In this document: positions 16,316 to 29,000 of the stretch, one piece after another
Layout of the letters: the number at the start of each line of letters is the position of its first letter
Position numbering within the stretch: position 1 is the stretch's first letter
From: Aurantiochytrium sp. KH105
Lineage: Eukaryota; Sar; Bigyra; Thraustochytrida; Thraustochytriidae
Length of the DNA: 64,000 nt
Direction of reading: 5' to 3'
Assembly (NCBI GenBank): GCA_003116975.1
Contig: BGKB01000077.1
Coordinates: 1 to 64,000, forward strand
Notes under the pieces: model-generated
What the model was told of the DNA's origin: nothing
What the model saw: the letters and a program-made list of their open reading frames with translations, nothing else
Database searches by the model: none
Program-made: the position numbers and the translations under genes

Positions 16316-16916
16316 TCTCCTGCCATTTTGTTGGCTCCTGTGAATATGGCGCCGCCGCGTCACGTTCAGATCCGAAGTCAAAGGTTCTCGTAACTCGTCT
16401 CAATTTGTTCCCCTGTCCCCACCCAGCCCCTCTCCCCCCCCAAAAAAAAGAGCAAAAGAGGGCAAAAAAACAAAACAAAAAACAGAACAAAAAAAAGTAT
16501 CGTGCGTCACTCCTTCGTCTCGTCCAAATTTCTCCCAAAAGAATATCCACACAAAAGAGGACGGGCACGCGGGACACTCAACACATCGTCGACAAACCTG
16601 CAGGCAATCGTGTTTCCCTAAAAAAGCTTGCGTCCAGCCCTTCTTCCCTGGCCACCCACCCCATCACCAAACTTCCTTACCTGGAATAGTAATGCTTTTG
16701 AAAATGCAGGTTTGTGAGACATACCACGTTTGTTGTTTTAGTTATGGAAATCAGAGTAATGATCACCAATTCAAGGTCGAGACACTTACTCGATAGTCTG
16801 GGTGAGAAAGATCGCAACCTGTAAATCACCAATCCTCCACTTCTTCACAGCTGCTGTGCCTGCTTTCCTATTCCAGGGCCGCGAACTTCAGAGTATACAA
16901 CACACGAATACGAACC

Positions 16917-16949
<33 letters not shown>

Positions 16950-17037
16950 TCCGAGGTCCAAAAAGAAAAGCAAAGAAAAACGCCTCAAAACGCAGGCATA
17001 TGATGAGTTATGGTTGCAGGCCCTCACGCAATCAACG
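16316..17037. other. Convergent 3' intergenic region with (CA)n repeat
   Basis: 722 bases between the DHCR24 and VPS13B-like stop codons. It contains C- and A-homopolymer runs at about 16430-16500 and a CA repeat at 16923-16949. It should hold both 3' untranslated regions. I see no gene in it. Confidence 0.6.
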
Positions 17038-20000
17038 TTAGCGGGATATCGCGCGCGCATGACGCTGGAGAGTTACCGCTTCCTTGACCAACAATCTACG
17101 ATCCTGCTTCGAGGCAAATACTAAAACAAGATCCCGCCCGGCCCCCGGTTCAACACGCACAGACAGGACCAAAGGATCTCGAAACGAGGAATCGAGCGCA
17201 GCCACCTGGGGCCACGCAAGATCCAGAATCGGCAAAGTATCCGTACCATCAAGGACGCTAAACAAACGAAATGCCTCGGTGGTGACGACCACGAGCACAA
17301 GACGTCGCTGCACGTGCGGAGCAGACCCGTACTGCTGCTGCGCGCGCTCGTGGTGCACATATCGTTCATGCTGAGGTAAGAGCTTCCAATCAAAGCGCAA
17401 AGCGTGGTGAGGCGCTGACGTGAGCATGCTCCGCTCACGCATAATCGGAGGACCTGCTGCCGCGCCAATGCCAACGTCCTGCATGATGCCGCCCGAGGTT
17501 TGTGCTACCAGGTCTGCAGCGCCTCCAATTGGTTTTGTCACAGCGCCCAGGAGACCGCGGCCAACACCTTGCAAGACGCTGCCGACTCCCCACCCCTGCT
17601 GAGAGGCCACTTCAAAGGGCTGTACCACAATACCCGTTGCAGCACCAAACATGCCCTGGCCGAGACCGACTACGCCGCGAGCAAGACCTCTCGCAGTACC
17701 ATAACGCATCGATTCACGTGGACCGCCAAGGCCAACCGAAAAATCTCGTAAGTGCCGCAAGGTGACCTGTTCCTGGCTGCTACTGCCTTGCCCATTGCCA
17801 TGACTCTCTCGGAAACTTGCTTGCTCGTCGGCGTCCCTCCCACCGACCCAGTATCCGGTATTTTCCTCTTGTTCGTTGAGCGCCTCCCGCAGGACCACAG
17901 CAAGACGCATGGAGAGCGCCCGCGCCCCGCCAGACGAGTGAGTTCGCCGGCGCCGCATCTGCTCGCGCCTCGTTGCATACGCTGCGTCAAGCGAGAGGCG
18001 ATCCAAATTGCGAGCAATGCTGTTACTAAAGCCTGACACACTCATCAGCGCGCCCTCGCTCAGATGAATCAAAAGCGAGCTCCAGCCTCGCGCCACGCCG
18101 CGCAAGATCCCACCGGGCCCATACCCGTGTCGAATTGCCTTCAAGGGCTGAAAGACAAGGTCGTAAACACCAGCGCCAACAGACCTCGCAAAGCCCACAG
18201 GATTTCCTAAAATCTCGAGCGACCCTAAAAGGGCCGGAGATCCCAGCAAGGCGTCCGCGATGTAGTTTGCAGCCAGCTCGTTTCGCAGCGCCTTGGCACC
18301 TTCAAAAACGCGGACCAGAGACACCTCTGAAAAGCGGAGCGGGGTACGATCAATCCCCACAAACATTGGCAGCGTGGTCGTGCGCACGGTGGCAATCACA
18401 CTTAGTTCGCCAATCACCAGATTCTCGATGAATATGCGGTCATCCACATCGACGAGCTGCGCAGGACAGACCGACTTGGCTTTTACCTCGGAATATTTGC
18501 CCTTTCGTAAGGCCAACAACTTTTGCTGCGCAATAAGCGTCGCAGCAATGGGCATTAGCGACGAGGCCAGTCGCTTCAACAGTGCGTCTTCCACTGCAAC
18601 AGTCAGGGGAGCCAGACGCAGGTGCACCTTTCCAAATTGCTTCGGCAACTTGTGCCCTGCACAAGTTACCTCCGTCCAAGATGCACCAGTCAAGACACGG
18701 TCCCGCACGGCCCATGCTTCGCGGAACGATTTCGCGGCGCTCCGGGGGTCATTGTAGCCAAACTTGCACAGAGCCACTTCGGTTTCCCCGTCATCCTCGG
18801 ACTCAACAAAGTGCATCACCACGGGAATTTCACTTTCCGGAACAAATGAGTCCATTTGAATCCATTGCGCACGGCCAGCCGTGGTGTGTTGCACACTCAG
18901 TTCGCGCCATGATTCTGAAGCGCGAGACTCTTGCATAATGTGAGACACCTCCACTCCGGCTACACGCAAGTGCACAGTCTCCAACGACTGATCAAAAAGA
19001 CACACCTCGAGATCCGACACCGTGGCCAGGACCTGCAAACTCTTGGTCTTCACGTAACTCGACGAGCCCGCATCGTCGAGAGACGAGGACTGCACATCAG
19101 CTCCGTCTGTCGTCTCGATCTCGCCCAGAGACCCTGCATCCTTGGCGCCTGCTTGCAAATCCAACGCTGGAGCACTGTTCACGTCATGCACGGAGATTTC
19201 CCACCAGGCATGCGGCCGTGACATTACTACGCGATAGCGCTCCAATGGTAATATTTTCGTACCTGTCTCGCGCTGCAAGAATCGGGTTTCGACCTTGACT
19301 GATGGCACAGCTTTGCCAGCTTGTGTCTTGTCGTCCATTTCTAGCGCACTGCCAGTGTCGATTTCGCGAACAACGCCATCCCACGATCCAAGACCGGTAT
19401 TCGTAAACTTGTGGCGTTGGAACAGCAACAGCCTATCCTTTCGTTGCTGACCTTCAAAGACCTCGGAAGGTTTGCGAAGCCATGCCGGATCATCTTCTTC
19501 AATAACGCACAAGTACTCGTCGCGCACAAGCCGTTGGCGAGCCAGACTCACGTGGAGTTGCATCGCAAGCTTGGCGGGGTCGTCCTCATCGCCAAGGCTC
19601 TCCTCCTGAACAGCTGGCCCATCCATGACGACGGGACTCATCCGCCCCCGCGCTTGAGGAGAGGCCGCTGCGCTTGAAAGAATCGTCTCTGCAGCGGGCA
19701 CCATTTCCCCGCCAGCATACTCGCTCGTGCTGTCATCTACATTCTGCCGCATCACTTCGAATAAGGGCTTGCGCACACGCTGCGAAAGTGCGAGCCAATT
19801 CACGGTCGCGCTGTGCTTGGGGGCAAGATAGAGTCCCCAACATGAGCCCCGAGCTTGACCACTTGTCCATTTGTGCTGTTGCGATGCGTTCCCCAAGCCA
19901 ACCGAGAGAAAATTTGCCGATTTGTTCATCACAATACACTCTGGCTGCGTCTCGCGTTGAAGGACAACGTGGACGACCCCGTCGACCTCATTGCAGATGC

Positions 20001-23000
20001 ATGTGATAGTCTCCACATGTGTTGGCCCCACGTGCAGCTGCACGAGCTGTTTCCAGCCCTGTGCAATATCCAAAGAGGATACTGGAATCGGCTCTGTCCA
20101 AACGCCGGGCGCTGCGGTTGTGTTAAGCCTCAGTACAGTACTGAGTAACTTCTGCTCAGGACTATCGCCCGCCTCTGAGTTCGCATTCGACCCTGACTGA
20201 CTGGCCCCGAGCCCACTTCCCAAGCCCAGCAGGCTGCTCACCGAACTAGCGGACGCAGAACGTTGAGATCGGTTAAGAATCCACGTTGAGAACCCACTCG
20301 AGCGACGCTCACTGGCCGGCCTTGTTGTGTTTGACCCATCCGAGCGTGATGCAGACTCTGTCTGTACACCATCCTTTTCCTCCTTGTTCGCGAGCCCGGG
20401 GAGCGTACCAGCACTCACATCGCAAAAGTAGCTCATGGGTGACCACGCCTCACTCTCGGCAATCTCAACAAAGTCGAGAGCCTCGGAAAATGGTGATTCA
20501 ACGCGCAGCCGCACAGGCGGCCCCTTCATGCGATTGTGCACCATAATTCTGTCCCTTGTGGTAATGATAAGACGTCCGTCCTCCTCGCGTGACATGTCGC
20601 ACCAATATTGTGAAACCCACGCAGCGTGCTCGGCGTCTTTGACACTCTCGAGCACAGGAATGGCAACAATGTGCTGGTCGTCATCACTGAGCGGGAGCGG
20701 GGATGACCAGGCAATGGTTTCTTCATCCTGGCCAATGCACTCCCGTCCCAGACAAAGCTCCATCATATGGAAATCATCATCCTCGATACTACCCAGCGAA
20801 GATTTTGGCCACCATGCCACGGGGACGCTCGCGCCTTGATCGACAGAGACAACCTCGTCACCGCAGCGGAAATGAAGCATGCTCCGAGACTCATTGCGAA
20901 GGCACATCGGAGCTGATGCGCGAATAAAGAGCGATGCAAAACCTGAGACAGCTGAAGCCTGCATTGTAATCATACCGCCTCGCAGGTGCGCCTCGTGATG
21001 GGCCAGGGCCATACGAAGCCGAGTCCCAGTTGCGTACATTGACGCTCCAAAGGCTGTTATGCAGTTTGCGAATAACGGCTCGTGGATGCGGAGCGCTGGA
21101 GAGCCGGCCAAACTATCGCTCGCTTCGCCGCGACTGCCTTCTCCCGCGGCACTCGACACGATCAGGGCCTGAGATCGGGTGGGATGCAAAAAAAGGGCGG
21201 CAATTGTGTTTGGTTCAACCGTCTGCACGCGAATTTCCCCTCGGCCTTCCTCTGTAGGAGTCGCTCGACCCAAAGTTGAATTCTCAGTATTGCCATGCTG
21301 GTGCTCAGATTTGACAAGAGGCCAATATCCTTTGCTGAAGTCTTCCTCATGCTTCACCATGGCATACTGTAAAAGCTCAAGGCGCGTCTGGGGGCGAATT
21401 TTGCAGAGTAGAGGCCACGGCGCATCGTTGCACAAATACGCAGTTGGCCAAATCTCAACCATGACCCACGAACGTAGACGGCCGCCTTGTGGGGAACGAA
21501 TATGTGCACGCCGAACATGAACCCAAAGCCACATCGATGACACGCCGAGAGGTCCAGGTACTTCGACGAGCTGCGGAGCACTACGACCATCGACCTTGAG
21601 AAGCGAGATCGGCGCGGACCAGTCGATTTGACGTCCGATTTGAATGCTCATTTCTCGATCAGCCTTTTCCTGCGTCGCATCATCCATTGACGCCAAAAGA
21701 TTCACGTCGGGGCACATGAGAGGTAGCGTGCCTGCGCCTGCAAAGGAAAAGTCGAACTCCTTCTCGTCGATATAGCCAACGGGCGAATGATCCCCGCCCC
21801 GATTCAGAGGTTCCGTCGAATTTTGGCGCTTGGACACCCTTGTTCCATGCGATTTCTGCCCGCCAGAACCCGAAAACGAATCCGAATGTCCTGGCCCGAC
21901 GCTTGCCACGCTGGACGACGAGGACATGCGCTGCAGGCGCTCCACCTGCACTCCATGAATAGGGGAGTCCATATCCTCATCGTCACCATCGTCATGTCCT
22001 TTGGCGCGAGCAAATGTTTCGCGAAGGACTTTTGCGTCGCAAGCTGGAACTTCACGCGTGCTGGACGCGAAGCGGATCTGCAAAGGCTCTGGAACACGAC
22101 TCACGACAAAATGGCTTGGCAAGAGCCGAACAATCGTCTGCAGACCGTTTTCCCCACGCTGTGCGCTCACCCAGAGACGGCTCTGCGGTTCGTTGCCGAA
22201 AAAGACACTCTTGGCATTCTTGTTCACGCCGCCAAACACGAGACTTCGCAAGTGCACGCCAATGTTGTCGATCGAGGTTGGCCGCGTCCATGTCCCGGGT
22301 TCGTCATCGCTGCGGTCTGAAGAAAGCGCGAATCGCATCAGAGGGATAAATTCAGCAGCGCGTTCAATTTGTGCACGCAACGAGGCGTCGAGGTTCGCAA
22401 ACTCGGACTCTTTTCTACCATAGCGGACGAGCGTGTGGTCTTTTGCGTGCGGCATGAGGTGCGTGCTTGTGACGCGCCACGAATAAGAGCGCGTTTTCTC
22501 TGAATCAACTCGAATGACCTCCGCAGTCCCGTACTGCCCAAACCAAACTGTCCGGCCTGTTGAATTGACGATCCGGTACTGCAGTGACGCATCGTCATCG
22601 TTGTTGTTGTCATCCTTGTCTTCGCCGCCGCCGTCGCCACGGGTCTGTTCTTGGTTGTCTGCCGGAGTAAATTTGCCGCTCGTAGGAGGTCCTGAGCCGA
22701 TTTGCACGTTAGCTTCTTTTGCAATCTCATCACGCCGGAAGAGAAGCTTTTCCATGTCATGAGCAAAGGACTGCACGGCAAAATGAACTGCAGGAAGCGT
22801 CTGCTTGCTAATATTCCAGCGCCAGTGGCGACAGTCAATCCACACACTTTCAGCGCGCGATGCAGTGCTCTTCTCATATACCACCGCCAAATGGTGCACC
22901 CGCGCAAAATGCAAAAGAGCGAGGTGACCAAAGTCCTGCACGTGAACATCGAGATCTGCACTAACGCGAACCCTCTCGCGCTCTCTGGGTCGCTGTTGCA

Positions 23001-26000
23001 GGTGCACACCAAAGTTGCGGGCCCGTAATACGAAGAGCATTTCCTCCTTACGGGAATTCAGGTCTGCCTGGCGCAGCACCGCAAGACCCAAGCGCCGTGC
23101 CGAAACATGGATTTCCATCGGATACCAAAAGGCATCGGAGCAAGCACTTTCGACGCACAACGACCGCACGAGTGCTGAGCACACAGCCAGTCGATCGTCC
23201 ACAGGAAGACTTTCACGGTCCACTGTCTCGGCAGCGTGCCATCGCAGGATCCACGATTTGGAAGCAGCGCTGCGACGGATCTGTAGAGGGAAAGTACTCG
23301 CATGGAGCTTTTTTCGGGCCCCGAGTAATCCTCCTTCTTGGTCCGTATCTTCGGCAGGGTCAATATTGGTCGCATCATCCACCATAGACATGTCCACGAG
23401 ATTCGAAAAGGCGTCAACAAAGTCTTCTACGCCAGGACGTCTCCACGGGGAAGCGAGGGCCTCCTCCTCGAGAGGCACGTTGAAATGTGCGACGACTACA
23501 TAGCACCCTTGGATAGCGTCCCAATATGCAAGCTGACACTCCACAACGCTTGCTTCCAATCCGGTCGGATGAATGGCGGCGTCTGCAACGCCACGGGGAA
23601 TCGGAGGCGCGTTAAGAAGCCGGATGCGTTCGAGCTTTCGCGGCTCAAAGTACTGCCATCGCAATGTGACCCAATCTGACATTGACGAAGTCGAAAGAGG
23701 CGCAAAGGATCGCTTCCACTGCCCGCCAGCCTGCAGCCCCTGTGTGGCGTCAACAGGGTTTGCAGCGCTCCACATTTGCTCGGAACCTGCAAGCGAGCCG
23801 GGCATTCCCAGCGCTCCAAGCACAATCTGACCTGGTGCCGGATGCACGTACTCGCTGTTATTGTCCATTTCGTAGATGCGCTTGAGGCTGGCAAAGTCGT
23901 TCGTGCGCGGCGTTGGAAGCTTGGAAAAGTAAAAGTTGTCCTGCATTGATGATGCTATGCTCATAGCCACCGAGGCAATAGATGAGGCGGACGGATACCC
24001 CGTGCGCACACTTGCAGTTGCTGCTGCTGCTGCTGCTGCTGTCCCCTTCGTCTTTGGAGTGTATGCTTCCGCAACAGCCATGAGCGTTGCCAGAGACTCA
24101 AGAGAAATAAACGTCTCGGCTGCAACAGTCTCGATTCCTAGCGACATCCGTGCACCATGATTAAGAACCTTGCTTCCAACGAAGCGGAGGTCTGTCGGCT
24201 CGATCATCACCATGGTTCTCTCCAACGTCGTTCTTGCCGTGAGGGAGGTGCGGATTACAACAACCTCAAATTCGCCACGAGTCTGACGCAATGCTTGCTG
24301 AAAGAAAACCTGATCCGCAGTGAGGCGAAGACCCGGTGAAGACGAAGACTCTGTTAGATGAAGTCGAGCATCAAAGGACGCCAGAACGAATTTGAGCGTC
24401 ATTCGGACGTGTGCGCCAGCTTCCACCTCCTCGCGTGGAGTGTTGTCCGTTTGTGCAGTCGCCAAAAGTTTACGCGCCTTGACAAACGTATGAAACTTGA
24501 CAGACGCCTTAATCGTTTCGTCCGACTGCGCAGCGAAAGGCTCCAAAGGAAAGTGTCGAGTCACGGCCTGCACGAGTCCCGCGTCGGCGCTGATAAGCAA
24601 GCCACGTGGAAGCTCAACAACACAGGAACTTACTCCCTGGGGCATGGACGCCGACAGACTCGGTGAGGATCCTTTAAGCGGGGCAACAACACTCTTACGG
24701 CCACCAGCATCGAGACCCCAGTCCATGATTTCGAACATGGTGTCTTTGCTGCTCGAAAGACGCATCTCCGATACCCATATACGAGCGACCTCCGCCGTCT
24801 CGTCGTCCAGAACTCGAACCTCGACACCAGGCACGCTCGCCGAGATTGAAAAGAGAGGGTCTCTCGTCACGACCAGGTCCTCCGAGGTCGCTGTTTCCTC
24901 GACCGGTTTCTCCTCGGCGCTCGGAAGAACAGCACGATCGGGTCCTTGTAAAAGAACGTTTTGAAAGATTGCTTCGCGGACGCTCAGAGAGTCATTGAGC
25001 AAAAATGCTAAATGAGCCTTGTTGGTGAGCGTGGCGACTTCGCCTAGTAAAGTTTGCAATTGGCGAATCTGATTCACTGCAACTTGAATTTTCACCTCAT
25101 CGCAAGCAAGTTCGAGGTGACCGCTCGGGCCAATCATCATTCGGACGGAGAAAGGAAGCATGACAGGAGAACCCTTGACAGCTACATCGCGATGATACGC
25201 GAATCTGTAGAACGAGTCGAGCGCGCCTGCCCGCAGAGAGCTCTCCTCGTTTACATCATTTTCAGACGGCGAATTCATTTCAACTGTACAAGTTGACGCA
25301 GACAATGGTCCAAGAGTACATGAGGCGCCCACGCCATCTTGCGTCTGAGACGCACGCACTGTAGCGCATTCAATAACAAGAGCGTGCGATGGATGAGATG
25401 CTGGAGAAAAGGAAGTGCCCAATGGAACGAATGCACGAAGGCGACCAAGCTGCAACTGCATCTGAGGCCACTTGGGCTTCCCTCGCGACTCTTCCAGGCC
25501 GTGCGTCGCTTTTGCTTGTTTTGGTGGGACTCGATTGCGCTTTCCTTTTACAACAACACGAACGTGGGATGCGAGCAACAGAAGCGCTGCAATGAGTCCC
25601 GGTCGCATCACAAAGTCCAAGGGCAGCAAACCTCCTTCGACGAGAAGTCGGCCATTTGTGGGCTTGATTACAGCGCAAGAGAGCAGAGTAGGTTTGTTCG
25701 TAGGTACCTCGTCGATCGAGGGCGAACAGGCAACAGGAACAGAAAGGTCCAAAGCCTCAAAGAATGCATCGTCCTCATTTTGTGGCTGCAGCGATAGCAT
25801 GTCTGTCATCGCTTGCGTGGCACGGGTCGTCTGCGTCGAAGACAATGGCACACCAAAGGCTGTTGCCAATGACACAATGTCATGCGCGGGGAGAAAGGCT
25901 ACAATGGCCCCGATCGCGGAAGCGGGGAGACTGGAGAGACCCGTGGCGTCGTCAGCTGATGTCGAATCGTCGGAAGGAGACCGAGACGAAGAGCGCAAGC

Positions 26001-29000
26001 GTTCAAAGGCGCATAAATCTCGCACGGTCACTCTTACAGCCAAAGAGGAAGTGTCTTGGCGCAAACTAAAATGCAAATGTTCCATCACGAACTCGATGTT
26101 TTCAGCAATCTGATAAGGTGTTCCCACATGAGCTTGTACGCCACTCATGCGCGCATGAGGGAATAAGTTCAGATGCACGCCAGCAAGATCACCCTGAATG
26201 TTGAGCACAATGAGTGGCCAGTCCATCTCGTCGGGGTGCTTCGCTGCGACCGCGATCGAAGCTCGCGTCAAAGCTTTGGAGACACCCTGCGTGCCGTTGT
26301 CTCGCGCATTTGAGGAAGGTGAGTCAGCTTCTTTCGTCTTCTGGAGAAAATGTGCTCCTCCTTTGAACAGTGGGGAATCCAGCACGGCGCTCAGGACAAG
26401 AAGACGTTCCGGGTCGAGATCCATCTGCAACTGATCGCAAATAATGGAGAGGCGAAGCTCCACGGCCTCCCCCAGCGCACAGGAACACGATCCGTGGAAA
26501 TGAGCATCCCGGAGGACACGCCGAAGGCCTCCGCGATGTCCTCGTACGCACAATGCCAACGGTCCAGCCTTCCAACGAAAGTCGTTGTGTTCTCGTCCAT
26601 TTTGAACGAGACTAATTGCCGGAACCTTCACCATGACTTTACTCGTAATGTAAGCTTCCCCTTCGCGCGCGTCAATGTGCACAAACACGCGCGTTCCTTG
26701 TACCCACGGTAGTAGGCTGCTGCTTCGACGAGGGCGGACTGGAATGTCATTGTATACGGCAGTTTCACCAGAATCGACAGGAGCTGCGCGATCGTCCGGA
26801 AAGGGATTTTCCGGAACAATTAACTCTTCCGCTGCGCGGTTACGGTCTTGGCCGACGTAAACCTTGAGGATGTCGGCAATGCGCGAGCGAGCCTGCCAGA
26901 TCCAGACCAAGAGACCGTGTCCGCCGATGGCATCAAGATGGGTGACACCAAGCGTAGCGCCGAAACCCAGGCGCGCTTCGACCGTCCGTTGCTCGGCGTG
27001 AAATCTCGCAACAACACTTTTCGAGAGAAAACGCGATGCGGCCTTGATTCGTTGCAAAGACGCCGTCACGGGATGGCCCTCGCCAAAGACGTGACCGGAA
27101 AGAGCAACTGCAGCCTTGCCCTTTGGGGTCCTAAGGGACAGCACTGTGGTTCCCTGACACTGTAGGCTAGCTCCGCCAAGACTGAATGCTGCAGATGCCA
27201 GACCCTTGGCAAGACCATCGACGCTCATGTCTGCACGCAATGTGTCGAGATTCAGAGCGATCCCTGGCAAAAGTGGTGCTTCTTTTTGAAGAAAAAGTGG
27301 ATCCACTGGCGCCGCAGCAGCAGAAGAGATGGGTCGCAGAACAGCGCCAACCACCTCGACCGCTTGACAGACGTGCATGAGATTTGCCTGCGCAAGAAAG
27401 CGTGCCAGGTCCATCCTGACGCGCGCTTTGCGCCCGGTCTCATTTCGATCGACGGGGGCAACCAGGGTGAGTAGAGCGCGTGCCTGCACAAACTGCGCAA
27501 GAACAGCATTATATGAAGACCCTCCCTTGGACTCGGGGCCCGAGACCCCATCAAACCCTTGCTTTTCGAGCACGTGTTGATGAATCTTTTGTGGTTTGTG
27601 TTCCAATCGTGATGGCCGCTCGGCCAGAAACACAGTAACGTGGCCCAAGCTAGCCTGAGCCGCAGTAGTCTTTCGATCCGTTCGACTGACCTCTGTTGCC
27701 CTGTGCGTGAGCTGATCGAAAACGTGCGGAGGGAAAAGGCTGACTGGAGGCGTCGGTGCGCCCTTTGACACGGCAAAGATACCCCTCTCTGCACGATGAA
27801 GATCGGCTCCGAACCGAAGGACTGTGTCGCGAACGAGAACGCCGAGACAGGAGTGCGCTTCTTCTCGTGTCGCGCCCGGAGGTACGGTTGACAATTCGCC
27901 TACAATCTTTGGGAAGCTGGCAAGGACTTCCACAGGTCGCGAGACGCGTTGTAATTGCTGTGGACGGGTTAAACTTGAATACTCTGCAGCAAGTTCTTTC
28001 AAGGCGGCGCCGGCTGTGCCCTTGCGGAGCTCTGGAAGCCCCGAGCGGGTCCCAAGTTCGTCTGGGGATGCTGCTGAGAGGCCAAAGAACTCGTAGATGC
28101 CCTCGACCGAGAGAAGGTCAAGTCTGCACGACACGGGTCCTACTGCAGCGTCTACATAGATGGGCGCCGTGGCCGGGGATAATGCCGGGGTGTCAACGTC
28201 CACGGTTGGATTTCCGGAGGAGGTCGGTGGATTGAGCTGCCCTGTAGGTGCATGGCAGTGGAAGCGGAGGGCCTTGTCAGACCGTCGATAAAGAGAGGTT
28301 CCTACACAGCACTCCTTTTCGCAGTGTTCGGGATACGTTGCCATGCCGTTTGCGCTATTGAAGAAACTCCAGCAGAACCAAGGGTGTGGCATTGCATCAA
28401 GAATTGCGCTGTTTGTGTTGCCCGTAAATTCTGTCGATTCTCCCCACAGCGCCACGTCATGGGATACGGACGTTGCCGCTTCCAGGCGGCAAATTCGCAC
28501 AAGATCAACATCTGCATAAATGTCAACAAAGGCCTTTGTGTGATCCTCAATGAGATCGTCAACTTTTCGGACTTCTAACGTGATACCTTGGACAGCGAAG
28601 CGCAAAAGTTCGTCAAGCCTGGTGCCTGCAAGTTTTTGCCTGCGCTGCGGCAAAATTGACCCTTGTTGAGTGCGATCCAAACGCACTTTTACCATGCCAA
28701 CATTGGCAACGGGCACAGAAACGAACTCTCCGCCATCTTCGCGGTCTCCCCCTTCTTCGTCGATCGTCAGGGCCGAATCGTCGCCGAACAATGCACTCGT
28801 CATGCTTGTCTGGTTCAAAGTTGAGTTGCCTTGAGCTGTATGCTTGGTGTTGTCCTCGCGCGTTTCTTTGTGAACGAGAAATGTAAAGCTGATCGAGTCC
28901 ACGCGAGTTCCAGCGACGACAAGAAGTCTCTTCCGCTCCCGCGCAAGACGTGCAGCTTGCATGCGTGCCGCTTCCCTGCGCTTTGCGGTCTCTGCAGCAT